Assembly (NCBI RefSeq): GCF_025950235.1 | Contig: NZ_JAPDDT010000001.1 | Span: 62,001 to 126,000 of the forward strand | DNA length: 64,000 bases | Source: Luteolibacter arcticus | GTDB lineage: Bacteria; Verrucomicrobiota; Verrucomicrobiia; Verrucomicrobiales; Akkermansiaceae | Direction of reading: 5' to 3' | Shown: piece by piece, positions 44,003 through 51,701 of the stretch | Layout: every line of letters begins with the position of its first letter | Numbering within the stretch: the first letter of the stretch is position 1 | Notes under the pieces: generated by a model | What the model was told of the DNA's origin: nothing | The model's database searches: none | The model's input: the letters and a program-made list of their open reading frames with translations, nothing else | Translations under genes and position numbers: made by a program

Positions 44003-44956
44003 TCAAGGCTGGGCGGGAACGTAGAACTCCGATCCCTTTGCAAGGACTGTACTAGGATTCAGGTTGTGGCCGTTCAGGGCATTCAGTTTCGCGGGACTCG
44101 TGCCGTGTGCTGCGGCAAAAGCCCCGAAATCGATGGGATCGTTGACGACGATCAGGCGAAGCTTGGGGACGTTGCTCACCGGCTGGCTGGCCGATTCCGG
44201 CGCAGTCTGCTCAGTGGAGGCGGTGGCCGCCATCTTTGGAGCCGGGGCAGGGGCGGGTGAGGCCTCGCTGGTTGGCTTGCGGGATGATGCGGTGGAAGTT
44301 GGCTCGGGCTTGGCACCCAGGTGGAGCGTCTGGCCGGCGCGCATCTTGTCCGACTTGATCTGCGGATTGGCCGCTTGCAGGGCCTCCGAGCTCAAGCCGT
44401 AGTGGCGGGCGATGCTGTAGAAGGTCTCTCCCGATTTCACGATGTGCGTTCCGCCATGCGGGGCGGGTGCCGGAGCGGAAGGGGCAGGGGAAGCGGTCTT
44501 GGCCTTGGCGATGGCGGCGGGAGCCTTGTCGGGCAGGCGCAGCTTCTGGCCGGGGCGAATCAGCGAAGGATTCTTCAGCTTGTTGAGCTTGATCAGCGTC
44601 GCGGAGGAGGTGCCATTGCGCTTGGCGACCGCGGCCAGTGTGTCGCCGGTGCGGACGGTGGCATAGGAAGGACCGGCGGCCTTTGGCGCAGGAGCGACGT
44701 CAGAAGTTTTGGCGGCCGGCGTTTTGGCTGCGGGGGCAGGTGCCTCGGAGGCTGGTGCCGGTGCCGGCTTGGCGGTCTCGATCACGGTCTTGGTCGAGAG
44801 GGAGGCCTGAGACTTGAGCTGGCTGTTCTCGGTTTCCAGTACCCGGATCTGCCGTTCCATCTCCGCGCAGCGACTCTGGAGAAGCTCCAGCTCGGATTTA
44901 GCGTTCGCCATCGGGGCGGTGCAAAGCAGGGCGGCGAGGAACGGAAGTGCTCTCAT
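44003..44956 (-). CDS. Exported LysM-domain protein
   Basis: A 317-residue exported protein. After a signal peptide (LPFLAALLCTAPMANA) comes a coiled-coil stretch (LELLQSRCAEMERQIRVLETENSQLKSQ) and a Pro/Ala-rich linker. Two good LysM domains follow at about 95-140 (YATVRTGDTLAAVAKRNG...IRPGQKLRLP) and 168-210 (HIVKSGETFYSIARHYGLSSEALQAANPQI). A third, weaker one ends the protein (LRLIVVNDPIDFGAFAAAHGTSPAKLNALNGHNLNPSTVLAKGSEFYVP). It binds peptidoglycan and may link the envelope layers. The start at 44956 begins the signal peptide. Confidence 0.86.
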   Translation of the reverse strand: MRALPFLAALLCTAPMANAKSELELLQSRCAEMERQIRVLETENSQLKSQASLSTKTVIETAKPAPAPASEAPAPAAKTPAAKTSDVAPAPKAAGPSYATVRTGDTLAAVAKRNGTSSATLIKLNKLKNPSLIRPGQKLRLPDKAPAAIAKAKTASPAPSAPAPAPHGGTHIVKSGETFYSIARHYGLSSEALQAANPQIKSDKMRAGQTLHLGAKPEPTSTASSRKPTSEASPAPAPAPKMAATASTEQTAPESASQPVSNVPKLRLIVVNDPIDFGAFAAAHGTSPAKLNALNGHNLNPSTVLAKGSEFYVPAQP

Positions 44957-45057
44957 GACGGGCTTAGGAATTTCAAAAATTCCGACGCCGAACAAGGAAA
45001 ATTTAATAAACCTTAATTATTAGGCTATAAGTGATTCTCCCTGAGGGCACGGGAAAA
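44957..45057 (-). promoter_or_regulatory. AT-rich leader and promoter region of LysM gene
   Basis: A 101-base spacer, strikingly AT-rich for this genome (44995-45030 is nearly all A/T), as expected for a promoter. A perfect 7-bp inverted repeat GGAATTT/AAATTCC (44967-44983) lies just upstream of the LysM start and may bind a regulator or cover the leader. No standard -35/-10 pair can be named with certainty. Confidence 0.4.
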
Positions 45058-46257
45058 TCAGGATCCGCTGGCCTTCGCTGCCTTGCCCTGGAGAGGGGCT
45101 TCGGCGGCGACCGGGCGCTCGACGATTTCCACTGGCGCGCCGTCCGGTGCGTAGGGCAGCCGGGTGGTCGCGAGCCACTGTCCGGACTCTAGGCCGTCCT
45201 TGATAACCAACACGTCAGCGGTGGACCAGACGGGTTCGATGGTGGTGCGCCGGATGGCCGGATTCTGGCGGTCGACGAGGTAAATCCGGTTCACGCCGCG
45301 CATGGTGTAGCGGGGGATGACGAAGACGTCCTTGAGAATGGTGCCGCGGATCGATGCCCGCACCGGCTGGCCGATGCGCAGGGGGGGCTTGCCGGAAACG
45401 ATGCCAAACGGGTCGTCGATGCGGGCGATCGCGAACAGCTCGCGCGACGACTCATCGAGCGCGCCCTCGGTCCGGACGATGCGTGCATCCCATTGCATGT
45501 CATGGTGTTGGCCGATGGCGTCGGAGAGGGTTACCGGCACTTCCGGATCTCCGGGATGGGAAGGGAGGTTGATGAAATTGAGTTGCCGGGGTGCGAGCGG
45601 CAGGCGGATTTCCGCGAAGTCAGTGGCAAAGATTTCACCGAGCGGCGTGGAGGCACCGACCGCTTGGCCGAGACCCACGACGCGCGTCTGCACCCGGCCA
45701 TCGAACGGCGCACGGATCTTGGTGCGCTCCAAATCGCGGCGAGCTTGTTCCAACTCCGCCTTGGCGGCATCGACGGAGGCCTTGGCCTCCTTGAGCTGCG
45801 GGATGCGCAGGACGAGCTCGGACGGTTCCTCGTCATAGCCGAGGTCCTGCCAGTTCAGGCGGGCCTGCTTGGCGCGGGCTTCCTCCTGCACCAGCACCGC
45901 CTCGGCGCGGGCGACCCGGGAGTCGGCGGCGGACACGGCTACTTGGAAATCCGCGGGATCGAGCTCAGCCAGGATTTCGTCCTTTTTGAAAAACGCCCCG
46001 TCCTCAAAACGATCGGGGAGTTTCGCGATGGTCCCGGCGACCTGCGCCGTGAGCGTGGTCGTGTAGTGGGCGCGGACGCTGCCTTGGCTGTCGATGGTGA
46101 TCTGGTAATCGCTGCGCTGGAGTTCCAGGATCTCCGTCTTGAGCACCTGCGGCGGCGCGGGCTGCGGCTTCGGTGCTTCCACGCGGACGCCCAAGCGCCA
46201 CGCAGCGAGTCCGCCGAAGGCGAGGATGATCAGAGGGATGAGGAGGCGCAGAAGCAT
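45058..46257 (-). CDS. HlyD/RND-type periplasmic adaptor (membrane fusion) protein
   Basis: A 399-residue adaptor for tripartite efflux. An N-terminal anchor (LLRLLIPLIILAFGGLAAW) precedes lipoyl-like halves (IDSQGSVRAHYTTTLTAQVAGTIAKL and RTKIRAPFDGRVQTRVVGLGQAVG-like segments), an alpha-helical hairpin between (VAVSAADSRVARAEAVLVQEEARAKQARLNW...AKAELEQARRDLE) and a beta-barrel domain. It lies about 85 bases after the outer-membrane factor on the same strand. The inner-membrane pump expected downstream is absent; the next gene is the LysM protein. Confidence 0.9.
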   Translation of the reverse strand: MLLRLLIPLIILAFGGLAAWRLGVRVEAPKPQPAPPQVLKTEILELQRSDYQITIDSQGSVRAHYTTTLTAQVAGTIAKLPDRFEDGAFFKKDEILAELDPADFQVAVSAADSRVARAEAVLVQEEARAKQARLNWQDLGYDEEPSELVLRIPQLKEAKASVDAAKAELEQARRDLERTKIRAPFDGRVQTRVVGLGQAVGASTPLGEIFATDFAEIRLPLAPRQLNFINLPSHPGDPEVPVTLSDAIGQHHDMQWDARIVRTEGALDESSRELFAIARIDDPFGIVSGKPPLRIGQPVRASIRGTILKDVFVIPRYTMRGVNRIYLVDRQNPAIRRTTIEPVWSTADVLVIKDGLESGQWLATTRLPYAPDGAPVEIVERPVAAEAPLQGKAAKASGS

Positions 46258-46315
46258 CAGGGAAAATCGGGGCAGGAAGATGGACCGGGGAAACGGGTTT
46301 GCCAAATACGAAGCC

Positions 46316-46336
46316 CGGGAGCGGAATTTGCTCCCG
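46316..46336 (-). repeat. Intercistronic hairpin
   Basis: A perfect 7-bp stem CGGGAGC/GCTCCCG with a seven-base loop, between the outer-membrane factor and adaptor genes. It lacks a T-run on the minus strand, so it may be an mRNA-stabilising or attenuating element rather than a terminator. Confidence 0.45.
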
Positions 46337-46342
46337 ATTTCT

Positions 46343-47773
46343 TCACTTGGCTTCGGTTCTGAAGTCGCCGCCAAGCGCGAGGTGGAGGTCGATGCGATTC
46401 TGCAGGCGCTCGTTGCGGAGGCGGATCAGGCCGGCCCGGGAGTTGGTGGCACGGCTTTGCGACTCCAGAACGCGCAGGATGTCGTCATTCACGCCGTCCG
46501 AATAATCGCGGGCGGCCTGCTTCTGGGCGAGGGCGGCCTGCTCGACCTCGGTCACGAGGTAGGTTTCCTGCTCGGCCAGCGAGGCGTCGGCCCCGAGGGC
46601 GGATTCGACCTCGCGAAACGCTTCGAGCGCGGCCTGCGAGTAGGCGTGCACGGCGACCTCGTTCGCCGCGAGCGCGCCGCGGGCATCGGCGGAAAGCGCG
46701 CCGCCCTCGTAGATGGTCTGGGCGAAATTCGCGGCTACGGAACTGGCGAGATACGCGGGGTTGAGGAGGTTCGAGAAGTCTCCGACCGGGGTGCCGGTGC
46801 TGCCGGTGAGAGCGACGCTGGGCAGCATTGCCTTGCGGGCGGCATCGGCGCGTTTGGCGCTGGCGAAAAGCCTGGCCCGCGCCGCCGCGAGGTCGGGTCG
46901 CCGTTCGATTAAGTCCGCCGGCAGGCCTGCGGGCACGCCGCGTTTCAGCTCCGGCAGTTCCCGCGAGGCCCACGTTTTGCCGGATGGATAGCGGCCGGTC
47001 AGGACCTCGTAGGCGCGGGCCGCATTGTCGCGGGCGAGCTGCGCCGCCTTCACCGCGCGCTGGGAGGATGCGACGTTGGTCCGGCCGAGCTGGACATCGA
47101 GCGCGCCTTGGCCGGCTCCGCCTTTGAAGAGCCGCTCGACGGCGCGCAGCACCCGCTCATTCGAATCGAGCGTGCTGTACGCCAGCTCTAACAACTGCTC
47201 CGCCGTGATGAGGTTGCACCACGCCTTCGCGGCATTTCCTGCGAGGGATAGCCGGGCACCGCGATAATCGGCGCGGGCCTCATCGTAGTCGGCATCGTCC
47301 GCGGCATTCAAATCGCGCAGCCGTCCCCACAAGTCCGCCTCCCAGGATGCGGCGAGCGACAGCCCGTAGCGCTCGCTTTCCGACGCCGCGCCGTCGCCAT
47401 TCTCATCCACATCGAAGCCCGCCGAGCCGCCCGCTGCGACCCGTGGCCGGGTGCGGGACTTTCCGGCGATGCTCGACTCCTTCGCCTGGCGCATCCGCGC
47501 CGAAGCCGCCTTGAGATCCTGATTGTGGGCCATCGCCTCATTCACCGACCGGGTCAGCCCGGCGTCGGAGAACTCGCTGATCCAGCCGCTGCTAATCCTG
47601 CCGTCGCTGCCCGCCGAGGCTGCTTGCCACGTCGCCGGGGCGGATACCTCCAGCCTTTCGCGCGGTGAATCGACGTGCAGCGCCTCGCACGAAACGAGCG
47701 CCGCAGCGGTCATCGTGACGATGGTGACACCGCGCATTCCGGGGAGGCTTTGGGATCGGGAATTCCGTTGCAT
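46343..47773 (-). CDS. NodT/TolC-family outer-membrane efflux lipoprotein
   Basis: A 476-residue outer-membrane factor. The lipoprotein signal ends in LVSC (Cys29, GVTIVTMTAAALVSC). Paired long helical repeats follow, with the family blocks LTRSVNEAMAHNQDLKAASARMRQAKESS, SWEADLWGRLRDLNAADDADYDEARADYRGARLSLAGNAAKAWCNLI and LIERRPDLAAARARLFASAKRADAARKAMLPSVALTGSTG. It forms the exit duct of a tripartite pump. It is coded just upstream of the adaptor and divergent from the retropepsin-like gene, 32 bases apart. Confidence 0.92.
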   Translation of the reverse strand: MQRNSRSQSLPGMRGVTIVTMTAAALVSCEALHVDSPRERLEVSAPATWQAASAGSDGRISSGWISEFSDAGLTRSVNEAMAHNQDLKAASARMRQAKESSIAGKSRTRPRVAAGGSAGFDVDENGDGAASESERYGLSLAASWEADLWGRLRDLNAADDADYDEARADYRGARLSLAGNAAKAWCNLITAEQLLELAYSTLDSNERVLRAVERLFKGGAGQGALDVQLGRTNVASSQRAVKAAQLARDNAARAYEVLTGRYPSGKTWASRELPELKRGVPAGLPADLIERRPDLAAARARLFASAKRADAARKAMLPSVALTGSTGTPVGDFSNLLNPAYLASSVAANFAQTIYEGGALSADARGALAANEVAVHAYSQAALEAFREVESALGADASLAEQETYLVTEVEQAALAQKQAARDYSDGVNDDILRVLESQSRATNSRAGLIRLRNERLQNRIDLHLALGGDFRTEAK

Positions 47774-47805
47774 TTCCTGAGCTCTGTTGCTGATAGTCGG
47801 CCCGC

Positions 47806-48681
47806 GTGACCCTAGAGAGAAAAGCCCTTACGTCCCTTCTGCTGGCGCTTTGTCTGCCGATGCCCGTGGGGCTTTTCGCGGCTCCGGAGACCGCCAAGCC
47901 GGTCGCGCCCGAAAAGGCAGCGGAGGCACCGGCCAAGGGCAAGGAAGAAGCGCCGGTAAAACCCGCCACCGGCAAGGACAAGGAGGCGACCCCGCCTGCC
48001 AAGCCCGCACCTTCTCCGGCCAAGCCGGCCAATAGCAAGGAGGTCACCCCGCCGGCCAAGCCTGCCAACGGCAAGGAAACAGTTCCCACCACACCCACCG
48101 AACCGAAGGAAACGGTCCCAGCCACCGAAATGCCCGCCACCAAGGAGGGCGTGCCGACGCCGCCTCCCGCCGCGGAGGACGATGAAGCGGCCGCCGAGCG
48201 CAAGGAAGCCGATGCCGGCACCGCCGTTGCCCGTCCGGTTTCCTCCGATCCCGTCCAAGTTTACGGTTGGCGCGAGTGGGTGCTCGTCGGTCAGACCCAG
48301 ATGAAGCTGGCCGCCAAGCTCGATACCGGGGCGCTGACCTCTTCCATCCACGCCGAGGAAAAGGAACTCTTCGAGCGCGATGGCAAGAAGTGGGTCCGCT
48401 TCATCGTCACCGACCCGGGCGAAAAGAACTCTCCCCGCACCCGCATCGAAGCCCCGCTGGTCCGCATCGCCCACATCAAGGATCCCGGCGGGAAATCCGA
48501 GGCCCGCGAGGTGGTCCGGCTCAATTTCACCCTCGGCGAGCGCAAGCTGCGCGCGGACTTCACCCTCAACAACCGCAGCAACATGCTCAGCCCCGTGCTC
48601 ATCGGCCGCACCACGATCAAGGAACTCGGGTGGGTGGATCCCTCCCGCGCCTATCTGGCGGACCAGAAGATCCTGCGCTGA
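47806..48681 (+). CDS. Exported retropepsin-like protein (RimK-associated zinc-protease family, DUF785)
   Basis: A 291-residue protein with a signal peptide (LLLALCLPMPVGLFAAP). A Lys/Pro/Ala-rich linker of about 120 residues with repeated PPAKPA and NGKE/NSKE units follows. A C-terminal domain of about 145 residues matches the retropepsin-like aspartic peptidase family known as ATP-dependent zinc protease: WREWVLVGQTQMKLAAKLDTGALTSSIHAEEKELF (catalytic Asp-Thr-Gly), then LRADFTLNNRSNMLSPVLIGRTTIKELGWVDPSR. It starts at a GTG. It is the first gene of a set with the 7TM transglutaminase and the RimK-like ligase. Confidence 0.9.
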   Translation: MTLERKALTSLLLALCLPMPVGLFAAPETAKPVAPEKAAEAPAKGKEEAPVKPATGKDKEATPPAKPAPSPAKPANSKEVTPPAKPANGKETVPTTPTEPKETVPATEMPATKEGVPTPPPAAEDDEAAAERKEADAGTAVARPVSSDPVQVYGWREWVLVGQTQMKLAAKLDTGALTSSIHAEEKELFERDGKKWVRFIVTDPGEKNSPRTRIEAPLVRIAHIKDPGGKSEAREVVRLNFTLGERKLRADFTLNNRSNMLSPVLIGRTTIKELGWVDPSRAYLADQKILR

Positions 48682-48699
48682 GCGGAGCTCGCCACCTGC

Positions 48700-50250
48700 A
48701 TGGCATCGCGCGTCAAACTTCTCCTCGTCGTGATCATTCTCACGGCGATCGGCGGCGGCATCGCCGCCTACAAGCACGTCAAACTCGGCCTGCCCCTGCG
48801 CGCGGGCGCGCTGCCCGAGCAGTGGCTAGTCGAGGCCAAGATCACTTTCCTTGCCGCTCCCGAGGGAGGGAAAGTCAGCGCCCGCCTGTCGCTGCCCGCC
48901 GCAGCGGTGGAGGAGGGGATCGGCCAGGAAGCGGGCTCGGTCGGCTACAACTACTACGTCGAAAAGGACCGCGGCGAATACACCGCGATCTGGGCGTCCG
49001 AAAAACAGGCCGGCAATCAGGCCATCTACTACCGCGTCAGTTTTCCCAAGCGCCAGAAGAGCGGTGGCGAGCCGATTACCCACTCTGGAGGCGGCTTGCC
49101 CGTTTCGGAAGATCCGGGCTTTTCTGGTGCTGCCGAAGCCGCCGCCAAGCGTGTGGTCCAGCGCGCCAAGTCTGTCTCGGCCGACCCCGACTCGCTCTTT
49201 GTCGGCATCTTCAGTTCGATCAACGCCATCGATGCCTCGCAGGAAGTCGGCCTGCTTCGCAAACGCTACGAGGACGAAGCGGGGGGGCGCAGCAGCGCCA
49301 TTCCCGTGCTCGGCGTCGATCTCCTCAATCTCGCCGGAGTGCCCGCACGCCTCGCTTATGGGGTGCGTCTGGAGGAAGCCCGTGGCGGCCAGCAGCCGAC
49401 CCGCCTCGTGGAGTATTACGATGGCGCGGATTGGAAAGTCCGCGACCCGGACGAACCAGAGTCCACGCTCGATCCCGAGAAGATGTTCGTCTGGAACCGC
49501 GGCGGCGGGGCGCTGTTCGAGGTGAATGGCGAAGCGGAAGCATCCCAGCTTACCTTCACGGTCATCCGCGACCTGGTCCCGCTGCAGGAACTCACCACTC
49601 TGCGCGACTCGCCGCTGCTGATCTCCACGATCTTCGGCTTGCCGGCGTCGGAACAGGCGGTCTTCCGCTATGTCGTCCTCATCCCGCTCGGTGCCTTCGT
49701 TGTTGTAGTTCTGCGGAACATCGTGGGCATCGCGACGCTGGGCACCTTCATGCCGGTCCTGCTGGCGCTGGCGCTGCTGGAGATGGATTTGTACAGCGGC
49801 CTGATTATGTTCTCAGTGATCGTCGCGGCCGGTCTTTGGTTCCGCTTCCTTCTTTCCCGGCTGAACATGCTCGTCGTCCCCCGGGTGGCGGCCTGCGTGG
49901 TGATCGTCACGTTGCTGATGATGGTGCTCAGCGTCGTCAGCTATAAGCTCGGCTTGCGAGATGGCCTGCAGATCACGCTCTTCCCGATGATCATCCTTGC
50001 CTGGACCATCGAGCGCATGTCGCTGATCTGGGAAGAGGAGGGGAAACGCAGCGCGATCCTGCAGGTCGGCGGCTCGCTGTTTGTGGCCGTTATCGCCTTC
50101 CTCTTCATGAGCATTCGGCAGGTGCAGTACTGGGCCTTCTATTTCCCGGAGCTGCTCCTTGTGCTGCTCTCGCTGATTATCCTCATCGGGCGCTATACGG
50201 GATATCGGCTGTCCGAGCTGTTCCGCTTCCGCGATTTCAAGGAGGCCTGA
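48700..50250 (+). CDS. Inactive transglutaminase fused to 7-TM domain
   Basis: A 516-residue membrane protein: an N-terminal helix (about 6-24), a large extracytoplasmic domain (about 30-300) that resembles a degenerate transglutaminase (GVDLLNLAGVPARLAYGVRLEEARGG...LVEYYDGADWKVRDPDEP), and seven membrane helices (about 320-500). No Cys-His-Asp triad is visible where a transglutaminase would carry it. The family always appears between the retropepsin-like protein and the glutamate-ligase-like protein, as here. The fold may bind peptide substrates for export or retrieval; that is inference. It lies 18 bases after the upstream gene. Confidence 0.92.
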   Translation: MASRVKLLLVVIILTAIGGGIAAYKHVKLGLPLRAGALPEQWLVEAKITFLAAPEGGKVSARLSLPAAAVEEGIGQEAGSVGYNYYVEKDRGEYTAIWASEKQAGNQAIYYRVSFPKRQKSGGEPITHSGGGLPVSEDPGFSGAAEAAAKRVVQRAKSVSADPDSLFVGIFSSINAIDASQEVGLLRKRYEDEAGGRSSAIPVLGVDLLNLAGVPARLAYGVRLEEARGGQQPTRLVEYYDGADWKVRDPDEPESTLDPEKMFVWNRGGGALFEVNGEAEASQLTFTVIRDLVPLQELTTLRDSPLLISTIFGLPASEQAVFRYVVLIPLGAFVVVVLRNIVGIATLGTFMPVLLALALLEMDLYSGLIMFSVIVAAGLWFRFLLSRLNMLVVPRVAACVVIVTLLMMVLSVVSYKLGLRDGLQITLFPMIILAWTIERMSLIWEEEGKRSAILQVGGSLFVAVIAFLFMSIRQVQYWAFYFPELLLVLLSLIILIGRYTGYRLSELFRFRDFKEA

Positions 50251-50290
50251 AGACCCAAGACTTGAAGACGCAAGACCCAAGACTTGAAGA
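50249..50290. repeat. Tandem AAGAC low-complexity repeat
   Basis: Two exact copies of ACCCAAGACTTGAAGA (50253-50268 and 50275-50290, 22-base period) start inside the stop codon of the 7TM gene and fill the spacer before the ligase. It is related to the repeat after the AsnC gene at 43843. An in-frame ATG inside it (50262) is not taken as the ligase start. Confidence 0.65.
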
Positions 50291-50345
50291 AAAGGCACCT
50301 GGGGCCGTCTCGCCCCCGGCCTCTGGTCTTCTGTATCCTGTCTCG

Positions 50346-51317
50346 GTGCAACGCCGTTGGTGGCACCGATGGATTCGCACGCCTGCCGAACTCCGCGCCA
50401 TGGGTGTGGTCGGCATCAACATGCGCAACGCTCGCTTCCTGCTGCCGAACAATCCGCGCCGGTTGTATGACCTCGTCGATAACAAGCTTCGCACCAAGGA
50501 ACTCGCGGTCGAAAGGAACCTCGCCATTCCGGAGACCTATGGGGTGATCCGCAGTCCGCACGATACCGCCGTCATTCAGAAGTTTCTCGGCACTCGGGAT
50601 TCCTTCGTCATCAAGCCCGCGCGTGGCTCGGGAGGGAAGGGCGTGCTCGTCATCGTCCATCGGGAAGGTGATTGGTTCTTCAAGCCCAGCGGTGCACGTC
50701 TCTCGCTCGACGAGATCCGCCATCATTGCTCGAATATACTGGCGGGGCTCTTTTCGCTTGGTGGAAAACGTGACGTCGCGTTGATCGAATACCGCGTCCA
50801 TCCCGCGCGAGTGCTTACCGAGATCAGCTTTCAGGGTGCGCCGGATATCCGCGTGGTGATGCTTCACGGCTACCCGGTCATGGCCATGCTGCGCGCCGCG
50901 ACGCGTGAATCCGACGGCCGCGCTAATCTTCACCAAGGGGCGGTCGGCATCGGCATCGACCTTGCCACCGGACGTACGATCCGCGCCGTACATCACGGCC
51001 ACCCCATCGAACGGCACCCTGACCTGAAGGTTCCCGTCGTTGGCATCCAACTCCCGCATTGGGACGCCATCCTCGACATCGCCGTGACCTGTCACGAAAT
51101 GACCGGCCTCGGCTACCTTGGCGTGGACCTGATGATCGATGAGGAAAAGGGCCCGCTGATGATCGAGGTCAATGCGCGTCCGGGCCTTGCCATTCAGCTT
51201 GCAAATGGAGTCGGCCTGTTGCGACGCCTTGAGCCTGCCCACGAGCGGAGGATCAGCCATCCGCATGATAGCCATCAGCAGAAGATCGACTTCTCGCGCG
51301 AGACATTTGCGGCTTGA
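50346..51317 (+). CDS. RimK-like alpha-L-glutamate ligase-related ATP-grasp protein
   Basis: A 323-residue ATP-grasp ligase of the rimK-related glutamate ligase family. Visible are the opening ELRAMGVVGINMRNARFLLPNNPRRLYDLVDNKLRTKELA, the nucleotide site DSFVIKPARGSGGKGVLVI, and the metal site GVDLMIDEEKGPLMIEVNARPGLAIQLANGVG. It should couple amino acids or short peptides with ATP. The start is probably GTG 50346 (VQRRWWHRW); an ATG at 50400 would trim a conserved-looking helix. The three-gene set retropepsin, 7TM, ligase is a recurring bacterial operon. Confidence 0.9.
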   Translation: MQRRWWHRWIRTPAELRAMGVVGINMRNARFLLPNNPRRLYDLVDNKLRTKELAVERNLAIPETYGVIRSPHDTAVIQKFLGTRDSFVIKPARGSGGKGVLVIVHREGDWFFKPSGARLSLDEIRHHCSNILAGLFSLGGKRDVALIEYRVHPARVLTEISFQGAPDIRVVMLHGYPVMAMLRAATRESDGRANLHQGAVGIGIDLATGRTIRAVHHGHPIERHPDLKVPVVGIQLPHWDAILDIAVTCHEMTGLGYLGVDLMIDEEKGPLMIEVNARPGLAIQLANGVGLLRRLEPAHERRISHPHDSHQQKIDFSRETFAA

Positions 51318-51701
51318 GCCGTGAAGCTTTCTAACAGCCGCTGAGTGCCCGGGCTTCGCTGTCGCGAGTCAGTCTGCGTTTAGAACACTGCGAAACGCAC
51401 GTGCTGCACTTCGCTATCGCGATCTAACGGGTTTGGGGTGCGACTTGGATAGGACAATGCCGAATGCAAGGGAGCGAAGAAAACCCTTATGGAATAAGGT
51501 TTTCCGGGCCACTGGTAGAAGTACTAGAGTCCCTATAGAATTGTATAGGACGTAGGGAAATATCCCTAATCGGGCTCTTTACGCACGCATCGTGCTGGCG
51601 TGACGGGCCTCCAATGAGTGTTCCGGATCCGCTATTAATGCAGTCCCGTGGCCACTCTAACAGAATAAAACCCGGCCACCTCTATTACCCAACCACATAC
51701 A
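51318..51701. other. AT-rich spacer with several inverted repeats, no gene
   Basis: A 384-base gap with no convincing ORF. It carries TGTTAGA-type motifs at 51330 and 51656, a bulged inverted repeat around AAAACC..TTAT/ATAAGGTTTT (about 51478-51505), CCTATA/TATAGG and TAGGGA/TCCCTA (around 51531-51575). The stretch 51470-51600 is clearly richer in A and T than its surroundings and probably holds the promoter and operator of the exported protein at 51702. Confidence 0.5.
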
